Assembly: GCA_943331295.2 (NCBI GenBank)
Contig: CALQLA020000033.1
Coordinates: 1-61,745 of the forward strand
Direction: 5' to 3'
DNA length: 61,745 nucleotides
Source: Bordetella parapertussis
Lineage (GTDB): Bacteria > Pseudomonadota > Gammaproteobacteria > Burkholderiales > Casimicrobiaceae
A program made the translations under genes and the position numbers. The notes beneath the pieces are model-generated. The model had not been told where the DNA came from, ran no database searches, and saw only the letters and a list, made by a program, of their open reading frames with translations. Below are positions 1-8,213 of the stretch, one piece after another. How positions within the stretch are numbered: the stretch's first letter is position 1; the number at the start of each line of letters is the position of its first letter.

Positions 1-171
1 CACCGTATCGTGAACCGGATGCTCACCGTCAGCGCTCGGCACTGCGAAGCGCGTGCCCGGCGCAAAGTCCACGCGGATCATCAGCGTGCGCGCCGCTGCA
101 TTGAAATCGGTCCCCGCTACAAACCACGGGGCACTGATCCCCAGCGCTGTCTCAAACAGCTTTTCTGTCAT
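1..171 (-). CDS. ISL3-family transposase, N-terminal part (cut by window edge)
   Basis: Read on the minus strand from the ATG at 171, the 57 codons to the window edge begin MTEKLFETALGISAPW and run through a stretch ending GEHPVHDT. This matches my memory of the N-terminus of ISL3-family DDE transposases, where the segment precedes a cysteine-containing zinc-binding region. That region and the catalytic domain lie outside the window, so activity cannot be judged. The gene reads away from the window interior, and the IS end should lie just upstream of it, between 172 and about 230. Family call is fairly firm because the N-terminal segment is distinctive. Confidence 0.75.
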   Translation of the reverse strand, partial: MTEKLFETALGISAPWFVAGTDFNAAARTLMIRVDFAPGTRFAVPSADGEHPVHDTV

Positions 172-232
172 CGCAACCCACCCACAGAATCACGTCCAAG
201 GCACTGAGTTTACCCACTCAGATTTCAACCGA
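172..232. mobile_element. Probable terminal region of the ISL3-like insertion sequence
   Basis: This short stretch lies between the transposase start and an AT-richer, unrelated open frame. It contains TGAGTTTACCCACTCA (208-223 region), a small inverted repeat, and then a switch in base composition, as expected at an IS terminus. The exact terminal inverted repeat and target duplication cannot be fixed because only one end is visible. Confidence 0.4.
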
Positions 233-464
233 GGCTGTTTATAACGACGCCATTAGGCAAAAGCTTTTAGAGATGCACAAAAAGCTAACCTCGGAACACA
301 TTGAACGGTTGAATGCGATATCTGCAAACGATGATAGAGAGGTGGCGCTAACAACCGATATTGCCGATATGGGTATAGAAGCTGTTTCGACGATGAATGA
401 TTTTGTTCAAAATATAATGACTTTTAGCATTCCATCGCGAGTGCCAGCCACCCTGCGGCAATAG
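231..464 (+). pseudogene. AT-rich gene remnant interrupted by the IS
   Basis: A plus-strand frame is open through the IS boundary and closes with TAG at 462-464; the first ATG is at 273 (63 codons). The peptide is charged and helical-looking (HKKLTSEHIERLNAI) and has no family I recognise. Its AT-richness contrasts with everything from 552 onward, and the lack of a start or ribosome-binding site before the IS boundary suggests the 3' end of a gene broken by the insertion. It could also be a fragment of an older mobile element. Confidence 0.35.
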
Positions 465-551
465 TCTGCCATAGTGAACTCAAGCGTACAGGAATTTCAC
501 CCCCCCCTTTTCCCGATCCGCGACGGTATCGCCGTCCCGAGAGGGAGGCGG

Positions 552-1502
552 TCAAACACGCGGTCTCTGGCACAGATTCCCCGCTCCAACCCCGCGCGTG
601 GCGATGCGCGGCAACAGGTGAGAGTGCGACTGGCAGAAGGCGACGAACGCCTTGCCGACGTTGGAAAGCCCTTTCGGCCGATAGAGGAGACCCATCCTCT
701 GCCGAAGGCGCGGACCCGCGATCCGCAACGCAACGATGCGCCGCTCCTTGATTTCGCTCTCGACGCTCCAGTCGGGCAAGAAGCCAATGCCGTAGCCGTA
801 GCTGATCATCGCCTTGATGAGGTGCGTGTCATTTGATTCCATCACTACCTGCGGGTCCAGGCCGTTGGCCTTGAAGAACTGGTCGGCAAGCCAACGCACG
901 GCCATGGATTTCTCATAGAGGATGAAGCGCTGAGAGGCAAGCTCGGCGCCCGTCACGGTCCTGCGGCGGGCGAGTGGATGACCCGCCATCGCGCAGAGCA
1001 GGCCCTCCTGCACGCCGAGCGCGATGGTGTCCGTGCCGCGCAGGGTCACCGGCAACGGGACGAACGCGAAATCAAGCTCGCCGGACTGGATCTCGGCGAG
1101 CGAGGCCTCGGTGGCAATCATGGTGCGAAGATCCATCTTGACCTGCGGATGGGCGAGCCCGAAGTCTCGATAGAGCGCGCCCCACAGATAGGCAGCCGCG
1201 GCGGCGCTCGTGCCCACCACGATCCGGCCCTTCAACTGACCTCTGTCCAGGTTGGCCGTCGTGCGAAAGCGCGACCACGCGGCCAGCAGCTCGTTTGCCG
1301 CAATGAGAAATTGTTCGCCGCGGTGCGTGAGCTTCACCCGGCGATGACTGCGCGTGAACAGCTCCTCGCCGATCTCCTCCTCAAGCAGGCGTATCTGCTG
1401 GCTCACGGCCGACTGCGTGAGGTGCAGACGCTCGCCGGTCACGGTGAAGCTGTGAACGGCGGCCGCGGTGGCGAAGATCTCAATACGGTGAAGGTCCATC
1501 AT
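552..1502 (-). CDS. LysR-family transcriptional regulator
   Basis: A 316-residue protein of normal LysR length. The N-terminal winged helix-turn-helix (about residues 5-65) contains FTVTGERLHLTQSAVSQQIR followed by LEEEIGEELFTR, the typical LysR recognition region. The remainder fits the two-lobed inducer-binding domain. It is transcribed divergently from the carbohydrate ABC operon with a 116-bp gap, the usual LysR arrangement, so it probably controls that operon and itself. The start has a second Met codon immediately after it; either could be used. The effector is unknown. Confidence 0.9.
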   Translation of the reverse strand: MMDLHRIEIFATAAAVHSFTVTGERLHLTQSAVSQQIRLLEEEIGEELFTRSHRRVKLTHRGEQFLIAANELLAAWSRFRTTANLDRGQLKGRIVVGTSAAAAAYLWGALYRDFGLAHPQVKMDLRTMIATEASLAEIQSGELDFAFVPLPVTLRGTDTIALGVQEGLLCAMAGHPLARRRTVTGAELASQRFILYEKSMAVRWLADQFFKANGLDPQVVMESNDTHLIKAMISYGYGIGFLPDWSVESEIKERRIVALRIAGPRLRQRMGLLYRPKGLSNVGKAFVAFCQSHSHLLPRIATRGVGAGNLCQRPRV

Positions 1503-1618
1503 TTTCCATTAGAGATACTTATCTGACGCATCATAAAATAACGCTTGAATGATGGGAAGCGCTGGCGTAAGTTGACCACCAAACGGCCCGTCCGCGTGGC
1601 TGTGGAGGAGAGCAATCC
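1503..1618. promoter_or_regulatory. Divergent promoter/operator region between the LysR gene and ABC operon
   Basis: The gap is AT-rich compared with its flanks. It contains AGATACTTATCT (1513-1524, perfect 5-bp arms), TTAT-N10-ATAA (1519-1536) and ATCAT...ATGAT further right. Interrupted dyads of this kind are typical LysR-type binding sites, although the canonical T-N11-A spacing is not exact. A GGAGGAGAG ribosome-binding sequence precedes the ATG at 1619. Placement of -10/-35 elements would be guesswork. Confidence 0.45.
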
Positions 1619-2917
1619 ATGAAGTGTCTATTGCAAGCCGCAGTGTTCACCGCGCTGGTGACGGTCGGCGGCGTGGCAGCCGCCCAGCAGTCGTTCAACT
1701 GGAAAAAGTACGCCGGGCAAACCATCAACGTCTCGATCGCCAAGCAGCCCTGGTCGGACTTCATCGCGCCGAAGCTTCCCGAGTTCGAGCAGCTGACGGG
1801 CATCAAGGTAAAACTTGAGGTGCTCCCCGAGGACCAGAACCGGCAGAAGCTCGCGATCGCCTTCTCGTCGGGCCGCGCCGACATCGACGTATTCGCGTCG
1901 CAGCGCCACCAGGAGGGTGCGAAGTACTTCGCTGCCAAGTGGTACGAGTCGCTCAAGCCGTACATCGACAACAGGAGCCAGACGTCGCCGGACTTCGACT
2001 ACGCCGACTTCGCGCCGCAATCGCTGAACGACGTCACCATCAACGGCCAGGTGATCGGTATCCCGCTTTACAGCGAGCTGGAGGTAATGGTCTACCGCAA
2101 GGACCTGTTGCAGCAGGCGGGCCTCGGCGTGCCGCAGACCCTTGACGAGCTCGAGGCCGCAGCGAAGAAGCTCACCGACAAGTCCAAGAATCAGTACGGT
2201 ATCTGCATGCGGGGCAAGGGCGCGGCGACCACCACGATCTACTCCGGCGTGTTGCACAGCATGGGCGGCAACTGGGTGGATGCGAAAGGTGATCCCGCGT
2301 TCACCACCCCGGAAGCAATCAAGGCCTTCGAGTACTACGGCCGGCTCGCGCGCGAATACGGACCGCCCGGCGCGACCAACTACCACTGGCTGCAATGCCA
2401 AGGCCTGCTCGCCGCAGGCAACGCGGCGTTCTGGACGGACTCGAACATCTTCTTCGCGCCGCTGCTCGACCCGAAAAAGTCGGCGGTCGCCGACAAGTTC
2501 GGCTTCGCCGTCATGCCTGCAGGACCGGCGGGCCGCCAGCCGGCCGGCGGCGGCTGGTTCCTCTCGATGTACTCGAAGTCGCAGCACAAGGACGCCGCGT
2601 GGTACTTCATGCAGTGGGCGATCAGCAAGGACAACGCGCTCAAGGCGCAGATTGCGGCCATTCCCACCGCGCGCATCTCCGCGTGGTCGTCGGAGGACTT
2701 CAAGAAGACGGACAAGGCGCCGGAGCTCACCAAGGCCACGCTCGATTCCCTCAAGCTGCCCAACACGCCTTCGTGGGGTCCTCCGTTCGTCGCGGTCGGC
2801 GAGATTCGCGATGTGCTGGGCGGAGTCGTGGTGGTCGCGATCGAAGGGGGTGACGTGAAGGCCGCTGCGCAGAAGGCCAACGACCAGATCAAGGCGATCC
2901 GCGCCAAGACCGAATAA
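1619..2917 (+). CDS. Carbohydrate ABC transporter substrate-binding protein
   Basis: A 432-residue exported binding protein of the family 1 (maltose/sugar) type. A signal peptide occupies about residues 1-22, with a cleavable VAAAQQ end. The mature part has features of the family: LPEFEQLTGIKVKLE, a DIDVFAS segment, the GIPLYSELEVMVYRKDLL hinge-region block and a C-terminal helix-rich lobe. It heads an operon with two permeases and a glycosidase-like protein, so the ligand is likely an oligosaccharide or glycoside. A ribosome-binding site (GGAGGAGAG) precedes the ATG. The precise sugar cannot be told from sequence. Confidence 0.9.
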   Translation: MKCLLQAAVFTALVTVGGVAAAQQSFNWKKYAGQTINVSIAKQPWSDFIAPKLPEFEQLTGIKVKLEVLPEDQNRQKLAIAFSSGRADIDVFASQRHQEGAKYFAAKWYESLKPYIDNRSQTSPDFDYADFAPQSLNDVTINGQVIGIPLYSELEVMVYRKDLLQQAGLGVPQTLDELEAAAKKLTDKSKNQYGICMRGKGAATTTIYSGVLHSMGGNWVDAKGDPAFTTPEAIKAFEYYGRLAREYGPPGATNYHWLQCQGLLAAGNAAFWTDSNIFFAPLLDPKKSAVADKFGFAVMPAGPAGRQPAGGGWFLSMYSKSQHKDAAWYFMQWAISKDNALKAQIAAIPTARISAWSSEDFKKTDKAPELTKATLDSLKLPNTPSWGPPFVAVGEIRDVLGGVVVVAIEGGDVKAAAQKANDQIKAIRAKTE

Positions 2918-2935
2918 GCCTTCTTCCGAACCGCA

Positions 2936-2966
2936 CCGGAAGGTGTAACCGGCTCACGCCTTCCGG
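2936..2966 (+). promoter_or_regulatory. Intercistronic hairpin between binding-protein and permease genes
   Basis: CCGGAAGG (2936-2943) and CCTTCCGG (2959-2966) are perfect 8-bp arms around a 15-nt loop in the 65-bp gap. No T-run follows, so this is not a standard terminator. Stable hairpins after a binding-protein gene commonly protect its mRNA 3' end and lower permease output; that role is inferred here. Confidence 0.6.
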
Positions 2967-2982
2967 AGGACGGAGCAGCACC

Positions 2983-3855
2983 ATGTCGCGCACCCCATCG
3001 AGCGAGCGGCGCGCGAGCCGCAGATTCATCGCCCCCGCATCAGCAGTGCTCCTGCTCATGCTGGTGTTTCCCTTCGCGTACACGGGCTACCTGAGCCTGT
3101 TCGAATGGTTCGCGGCCGGACCGCCTCCCCGCTTCGTCGGCTTCCGGAACTACGTCGACCTTGCGCACGACGTGCGCTTTCTGAGCGCGCTCGCGCGCAC
3201 GCTCGCGTTTACGGCCCTGGCGGTCACCATCGAGGTCGTTCTCGGCATCGCGCTCGCCCTGATGTTCGCTCGGCCGTTCTTCGGGCGCGGTGTCGCGCGC
3301 ACCGTGTTCCTGCTGCCCATGGTAGCCACCCCGGTGGCGATCGCGCTCGTCTGGCTCTTGATGTACGACCCGGCCACGGGCGTGCTCAATTACCTCCTCA
3401 AGCTGATCGGGCTGCCGGGCAGCCTGTGGGTCAACGATTCGTTTCTGGCGCTGCCCGCGCTGGTGCTGGTCGATGTCTGGCAGTGGACGCCGATCGTGAT
3501 GCTGATGGTGCTGGGCGGCCTGACCGCCCTTCCAGGCGACCCGTTCGAAGCGGCCCGCATGGACGGCGCGACGTCCTGGCAGATCTTCCGCTACCTGACG
3601 CTGCCGATGCTGCGACCCTACATCGTCGTTGCGGCGCTATTTCGCGGGATCGATGCGCTCAAGACTTTCGATTCCATCTACGTCATCACCCGTGGCGGAC
3701 CGAACTTCGCCTCGGAGACGCTGAACCTCTACATCTACGCGAGCGCGTTCGACTACCTGCACTTCGGATCGTCGTCGGCGATGCTGGTCGTCTTCTTCGC
3801 CATCGTGCTCGCGTTCAGTCTGGTGCTGATCGCCTTCCGGCGGAAGTCGGCATGA
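2983..3855 (+). CDS. Sugar ABC transporter permease (MalF/UgpA type)
   Basis: A 290-residue inner-membrane permease with about six hydrophobic segments, starting with the AVLLLMLVFPFAYTGYLSLF helix. The EAA loop that contacts the ATPase is recognisable near residue 190 (DPFEAARMDGATSWQIF). Its gene ends inside the start of the next permease (ATGA overlap), indicating translational coupling. An AGGAC-type ribosome-binding site precedes the ATG. Length and topology fit the MalF/UgpA group. Confidence 0.9.
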   Translation: MSRTPSSERRASRRFIAPASAVLLLMLVFPFAYTGYLSLFEWFAAGPPPRFVGFRNYVDLAHDVRFLSALARTLAFTALAVTIEVVLGIALALMFARPFFGRGVARTVFLLPMVATPVAIALVWLLMYDPATGVLNYLLKLIGLPGSLWVNDSFLALPALVLVDVWQWTPIVMLMVLGGLTALPGDPFEAARMDGATSWQIFRYLTLPMLRPYIVVAALFRGIDALKTFDSIYVITRGGPNFASETLNLYIYASAFDYLHFGSSSAMLVVFFAIVLAFSLVLIAFRRKSA

Positions 3856-4682
3856 GCCCCTCCAACCGCCGGCCGGTGCGCCCGCGCCGCGTCCTGTTCT
3901 ACGCGCTGGTGATCTCGGTGCTCGTCGGATATCTGTTTCCGTTCTACTGGATGGTGCTTTCGTCGCTCAAGACGCAGATCCAGAACTTCGCCAACCCGCC
4001 GCTTTTCCTGTTCACGCCAACGCTCGAGAACTACGTCTCGGTTTTCGCGAACAATCCATTCGCGCTGTTCCTGTTCAACAGCCTCGTGATCGGCGCCGGA
4101 TCGACGCTGCTCGGATTGGCGCTTGGGCTTCCCGCAGCGTATGGGATTGCGCGCTATCGCAAGCAGGGTGTCGCGCTCGGCTTCCTGATCGCGCGCATCG
4201 CGCCTGGGATCAGCTACCTCGTGCCCTGGTTCATCATCTTCTCGGAGCTCAACCTCGTCGGCAGCTACAGCGCGCTGATCCTCGCGCATCTCACCGTCGC
4301 GCTGCCGCTGATCGTATGGCTGATGATCGGCTTCTTCGAGGACGTGCCGCAGGATCTCGAGGATGCCGCGTTCATCGACGGCGCCAATCGTTTCGAGCTG
4401 TTCCTGAAGGTCGCGTTGCCGATCGTCAAGCCGGGCATCGCGACGGCCGGCATCCTGAGCTTCATCCAGTCGTGGAATACCTTCATGTACTCGGTCGTGC
4501 TGTCGAACTCGGACACGCGCACCCTCCCGGTGGCGGTGTTCGGATTCCTGTCCTACGGCGGCTTCGACTGGGGAAGCCTCACGGCCGCCGCCACGATCAT
4601 CACGCTGCCCGTGCTGGTCCTGACGCTCATGATCCAGCGTCACATTGTTTCAGGCATCGCCGTGGGCAGCGTCAAGGGATAG
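3852..4682 (+). CDS. Sugar ABC transporter permease (MalG/UgpE type)
   Basis: The ATG at 3852 overlaps the upstream stop as ATGA and gives 276 residues, the normal MalG size. The first helix (FYALVISVLVGYLFPFYWMV), the NSLVIGAGSTLLGLALG helix and the EAA loop (DLEDAAFIDGANRFELF) are all present. The same frame stays open far upstream inside the first permease gene, but that extension has no membrane-protein character and is rejected. It partners the preceding permease. No ATPase gene follows, which is unusual for such an operon. Confidence 0.9.
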   Translation: MSPSNRRPVRPRRVLFYALVISVLVGYLFPFYWMVLSSLKTQIQNFANPPLFLFTPTLENYVSVFANNPFALFLFNSLVIGAGSTLLGLALGLPAAYGIARYRKQGVALGFLIARIAPGISYLVPWFIIFSELNLVGSYSALILAHLTVALPLIVWLMIGFFEDVPQDLEDAAFIDGANRFELFLKVALPIVKPGIATAGILSFIQSWNTFMYSVVLSNSDTRTLPVAVFGFLSYGGFDWGSLTAAATIITLPVLVLTLMIQRHIVSGIAVGSVKG

Positions 4683-4726
4683 CCGCCCCGCGCGTGTCGC
4701 TCGATCAATCGTCGAAAGGAAAGAGA

Positions 4727-7063
4727 ATGTCGGTAAGAACATCGGTGACGGATGATGCCGCGAGCATCGACAACGGCAAGGTGAAGCTCGAGCTGACGCG
4801 CGGGCGCGACGGCTGGACCGAGCGCCTGCTCGCGTGGCGCGGGGGCTGGGAGCCGATGCTGACGTCGTTGCCCGCCGAAGGCGACCCGGCGCTCGACGCG
4901 GTCCCGCGCGTGGACGCAGTGCAGGTGCTGAAGAATGACGCCGCAGCCGCGACGCTGCGCCTCACGGGTGGGGCCGGTCCACGCCGTTACACCGTCGACG
5001 TCGAGCTCGGGCGCGACGTGCCCACCTTTCACTATCGCGTGACGGAGAGGCTTGATACGCCCGTGCGATCGCGAAGCCTGCAATCCCGGTATTGCTTTGT
5101 GGAGCCCACCGTCGACTTCTGCTGGGCGCCGCATCTGAGACCACGCGAGGGGCACGTCGTCGGCCAGTTCGCCTTCAAGGCGCCTGCCATCATCATGCAG
5201 AAGGAAGGCAAGCTGGTGTCACTCGTGGCGAACGTCGACCTGATCGATGCGTCCGCGACACAGCTCGTCTGCCTCGAGCCCGACGCCTCGCCGTACCGCG
5301 CCGCTCCGCTCCTCGCCTACGGATTCAAGGATCATCAGCCCGAGGGACTCGTCTATTTCCGACACCGGCCCGAGATGATCGCGGAGTTGCCCCCCGGCGA
5401 GCGATCCTACGGCTATGCGCTGCACCTCGATGCAGATGCGGAGCCGGGCTATGGCTATCGCCAGATAGTGCGACTGCTCTGGCGGCTGTACGGCGTCCGC
5501 TCCTTCGAGCAGGTCGTGCCGCAGGTCATCCCCATGGATCGCTACGGCGATCACGCGCTCGACTACGCCCTGCCCACGCTTTGGCGCGACCTGCCGCGCG
5601 AAGGCCGCGACGCCGGCGGCATGATCATGGGCATCAAGTTCCCGAACGACATCTGGTTTCACTTCTTCTTCAACCACCTGCACACCGCGTTCGGCCTGTA
5701 TCGGATGGGCCAGCGGCGCGGTCGCGCCGATTACATGGACAAGGCGCGCAAGATCCGCGATCTCGTGCTGTCGTCGCCTGTCGACCGCGGCGCCTATCCG
5801 GCGATACTGTCGCACCAGATCATCAATGGCATCCGCCATGACCGCTGGATTCCGCATGCCCATTGGGTCGGCGGCTCGATCCCCTACCAGACCCAGATTC
5901 CGCCGCCGCCGGACCAGCCGGCTTACAGCACGATGGACCTCGCGTGGACGGCGACATGGATGCTGCGCTGGGACGCGGAGATCGAGCCGGTTCCCGAGTT
6001 CCGGCAGCGCGCGATCGATTGCGGCGACCTGCTGCTGCGCTCGCAATTGCCCTCCGGCGCGGTGCCGGTGTGGCTGCACCAGGAAACGCTCGAGCCGTTG
6101 GACCTGCTCCGCGAGAATCCAAGCGGCGCCGCCGGTGGATTGCTCTTCGCGAAGCTGCATGCGGCGACGGGCGAGGCGCGCTTTCTGGAAGCCGCGAAGC
6201 GCGCCTGCGCGTTCATGGCGACGCGATGTCATCCGAAGTTGTGGACCGACTACGAGTGCCACTTCGATTCGGCGGGCAAGCCCTTCGATCTCGTCGACCA
6301 CTACAGCCAGCAGCGTCCGCAATGCACGTTCCCGATCTTCTGGTCGGCGGAGCTCGCCAAGGAGCTGTTCCGGCAAACGGGCGACGAGAGCTACCGCGAG
6401 CAGGCGCTGCGCGCCATCGACTACCTGCTCCTGTTCCAAGGTGTCTGGAGCCCGCCCTACCTGACGGTCAAGGGATTCGGCAGCATCGGCATCGGCAACG
6501 GCCACACCGGATGGAACGACGCCCGCGCAGGCATCTTCGCCCCCGGCATCGCCGAGTTCTTCGATCTGACGGGCAACGTCGAATATCTGCAGCGCAGCGT
6601 CGCTGCGATGCGCGCGCCTCTTGCGCTAATGTACATCCCCGAGAACAAGCCGGTTTCATCCGTCTGGGACAAGGGCCCGCATGGCTACGCCGACGAGTGC
6701 TACGCGCATCGCGGACGCGACGCTCGTCTCGGGCCTTCCACGTTCGACTTCAGCGTGGGCTATGCGCTGATGGCGTTCGAGGAGATCTATCCCAAGTACG
6801 GGTCCGTGTTCGTCGATCTCGCTGCAGGCACGGCTGTCGGCATCGACGGCTGCACCGTCCAGCCAGCGCTTGTCGAGGGCAATACCGTGCACCTGACGAT
6901 AGACGATCGCGTCGGCGACCACCGTTCGCTGGAAATCGCCTTCGCGCAGCCGGCGGGCGCCAGGCTCTCGTTGCATGTCAACGGCGCGCCGCCGCGTACG
7001 GTAGCCGCTGGTGCGAATCGCAGCATGGCCGAAGCAGCGTCGCGGGCGAGCGACGACCGTTAG
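4727..7063 (+). CDS. Glycosidase-like/uronate-processing protein of unknown specificity
   Basis: A 778-residue protein whose ATG follows a GAAAGGAAAG ribosome-binding site. There is no signal peptide, so it is likely cytoplasmic. An N-terminal beta-rich part (about 1-270) precedes a central helical part (about 300-660) with repeated aromatic/acidic motifs such as MDLAWTATWMLRWD, HTGWNDARAGIF and FDFSVGYALMAFEEIY. This looks like an (alpha/alpha)6-barrel carbohydrate enzyme, followed by a small C-terminal beta domain (about 690-778). I do not recognise an exact family; a six-hairpin glycosidase, lyase or C5-epimerase-like enzyme are all possible. Its position directly after the sugar permeases suggests it acts on the imported substrate. 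Confidence 0.65.
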   Translation: MSVRTSVTDDAASIDNGKVKLELTRGRDGWTERLLAWRGGWEPMLTSLPAEGDPALDAVPRVDAVQVLKNDAAAATLRLTGGAGPRRYTVDVELGRDVPTFHYRVTERLDTPVRSRSLQSRYCFVEPTVDFCWAPHLRPREGHVVGQFAFKAPAIIMQKEGKLVSLVANVDLIDASATQLVCLEPDASPYRAAPLLAYGFKDHQPEGLVYFRHRPEMIAELPPGERSYGYALHLDADAEPGYGYRQIVRLLWRLYGVRSFEQVVPQVIPMDRYGDHALDYALPTLWRDLPREGRDAGGMIMGIKFPNDIWFHFFFNHLHTAFGLYRMGQRRGRADYMDKARKIRDLVLSSPVDRGAYPAILSHQIINGIRHDRWIPHAHWVGGSIPYQTQIPPPPDQPAYSTMDLAWTATWMLRWDAEIEPVPEFRQRAIDCGDLLLRSQLPSGAVPVWLHQETLEPLDLLRENPSGAAGGLLFAKLHAATGEARFLEAAKRACAFMATRCHPKLWTDYECHFDSAGKPFDLVDHYSQQRPQCTFPIFWSAELAKELFRQTGDESYREQALRAIDYLLLFQGVWSPPYLTVKGFGSIGIGNGHTGWNDARAGIFAPGIAEFFDLTGNVEYLQRSVAAMRAPLALMYIPENKPVSSVWDKGPHGYADECYAHRGRDARLGPSTFDFSVGYALMAFEEIYPKYGSVFVDLAAGTAVGIDGCTVQPALVEGNTVHLTIDDRVGDHRSLEIAFAQPAGARLSLHVNGAPPRTVAAGANRSMAEAASRASDDR

Positions 7064-7083
7064 GCGCGGCTGCGTCCAACAAT

Positions 7084-8124
7084 TCAGCGAATCGGATAGG
7101 CGTACAGCAGCCCGCCTTCGCCGACGAGGCGATTGGGGCTCGCCGCGCGGTCCATGTGCAGCGCCGAGTTCTTGCCGAGGTGCCGCTCGAAGACCTCGCC
7201 ATAGTTGCCGATGCTCTTCACGATCGCATAGGACCACCTGGGCGAGATCCCCAGCTTCTTGGCCATGTCCGCGGCCGCCTGGTCGCCGGCGAACAGCCGC
7301 TGCACGTCCTTCGGCTGCTTGTCCAGCTTGGCCACGATGTCGTCGACGTTGGCGGAAGTCACGCCGGCTTCCTCGGCGAGCAGCATCAGCTGCACGCCCC
7401 AGAACAGCGTCGCCTCGAGCTCCTTGTCCGGGCGCGACACCAGCGCCAGCGGCTCGTTCGAGATCACGTCCGGGAGGATCACGTAGTCGTCGGGCTTCGG
7501 CGCCAGCAGCCGGTCCGAGGCCAGCGCGCTGAAGTCGCTCGACATCACGTCGCACTTGCCGCTGAAGAAGGCCTGCAGGCGCGCCGACTTGTCGGCGATG
7601 TTCTCGACCTTGTACTTGAGCTTGTTCTTGCCGAACCAGTCGGCGAGGTTGAGCAGCGTGGTCGAGCCGTCCTCGGCGCAGATCGTCGCGCCGTTGAGCT
7701 CGCGCGCCCGCTTGACGTTCAGCTTCTTCGGGACCATGAAGCCCTGCCCGTCGAAGAACGTCGTCACCGAAAAGGCGATGCCGGGGTCGGCGTCGCGGGT
7801 GCCGGTGCGGGTGATCGAGCGCGACGCCATGTGCGCCTGTCCCGCAACCAGCGACTTGATGCTGTCGGAGAAGCCGACGCCGCGCATTTCCACCTTGGAG
7901 GCGTCCCCGAAGATGGCGGCCGCGGCCATCCGGCAGAACTCCACGTTGAAGCCCTGGAACACGCCCTTGCTGTCGGGCACGGAAAAGCCGGGCGAGTTCG
8001 GGTTGACGATGCAGACCAGCTTGCCTTCCGCCTTGATCTTGTTCAGCAGCTCGCCGGCCTGCGCGGCGGGGGCGGCGAGCGCGGCGGCGACGGCGGCGGC
8101 GGCGAGTACTTTCGTGAAATGCAT
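7084..8124 (-). CDS. Amino-acid ABC transporter substrate-binding protein (AapJ/BztA type)
   Basis: A 346-residue exported protein. The signal peptide (about 1-23) ends AAPAAQAG; the mature protein starts ELLNKIKAEGKLVCIVNPNS and contains GFNVEFCRMAAAAIFGD and SRSITRTGTRDAD, typical of the AapJ/BztA general L-amino-acid receptor group, which is longer than the HisJ-like group. An AGGGAG ribosome-binding site supports the ATG at 8124; the longer open frame upstream belongs to shadow sequence. It is last in a permease-permease-receptor order, whereas aap/bzt operons usually begin with the receptor. Confidence 0.9.
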   Translation of the reverse strand: MHFTKVLAAAAVAAALAAPAAQAGELLNKIKAEGKLVCIVNPNSPGFSVPDSKGVFQGFNVEFCRMAAAAIFGDASKVEMRGVGFSDSIKSLVAGQAHMASRSITRTGTRDADPGIAFSVTTFFDGQGFMVPKKLNVKRARELNGATICAEDGSTTLLNLADWFGKNKLKYKVENIADKSARLQAFFSGKCDVMSSDFSALASDRLLAPKPDDYVILPDVISNEPLALVSRPDKELEATLFWGVQLMLLAEEAGVTSANVDDIVAKLDKQPKDVQRLFAGDQAAADMAKKLGISPRWSYAIVKSIGNYGEVFERHLGKNSALHMDRAASPNRLVGEGGLLYAYPIR

Positions 8125-8164
8125 GCAGATCTCCCTGGGGTTGAAAATGAGGCCTTGCCTCGTG

Positions 8165-8193
8165 GCCGGCCGGCGCGAGGCGCGCCGGCCGGC
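8165..8193 (-). promoter_or_regulatory. Very stable intercistronic hairpin upstream of the receptor gene
   Basis: GCCGGCCGGCGCG (8165-8177) and its exact complement (8181-8193) form a perfect 13-bp stem with a 3-nt loop in the 89-bp gap between the second permease and the receptor gene. On the transcribed (minus) strand it is followed by a smaller GAGG...CCTC stem and ATTTTC. It may partly terminate permease transcripts or set an mRNA processing boundary. Confidence 0.6.
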
Positions 8194-8213
8194 GTGTCTT
8201 GTCGGCGTGCGGG

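Noticed and set aside
3105..3851. Upstream open extension of the second sugar permease frame
   Set aside because: It overlaps the first permease gene in another frame and is Arg-rich, unlike a membrane protein. The ATG at 3852 with ATGA overlap gives the normal length.
4316..4726. N-terminal extension of the 778-residue glycosidase-like protein
   Set aside because: It lies inside the permease gene in another frame. The ATG at 4727 has a ribosome-binding site and the protein-like sequence begins there.
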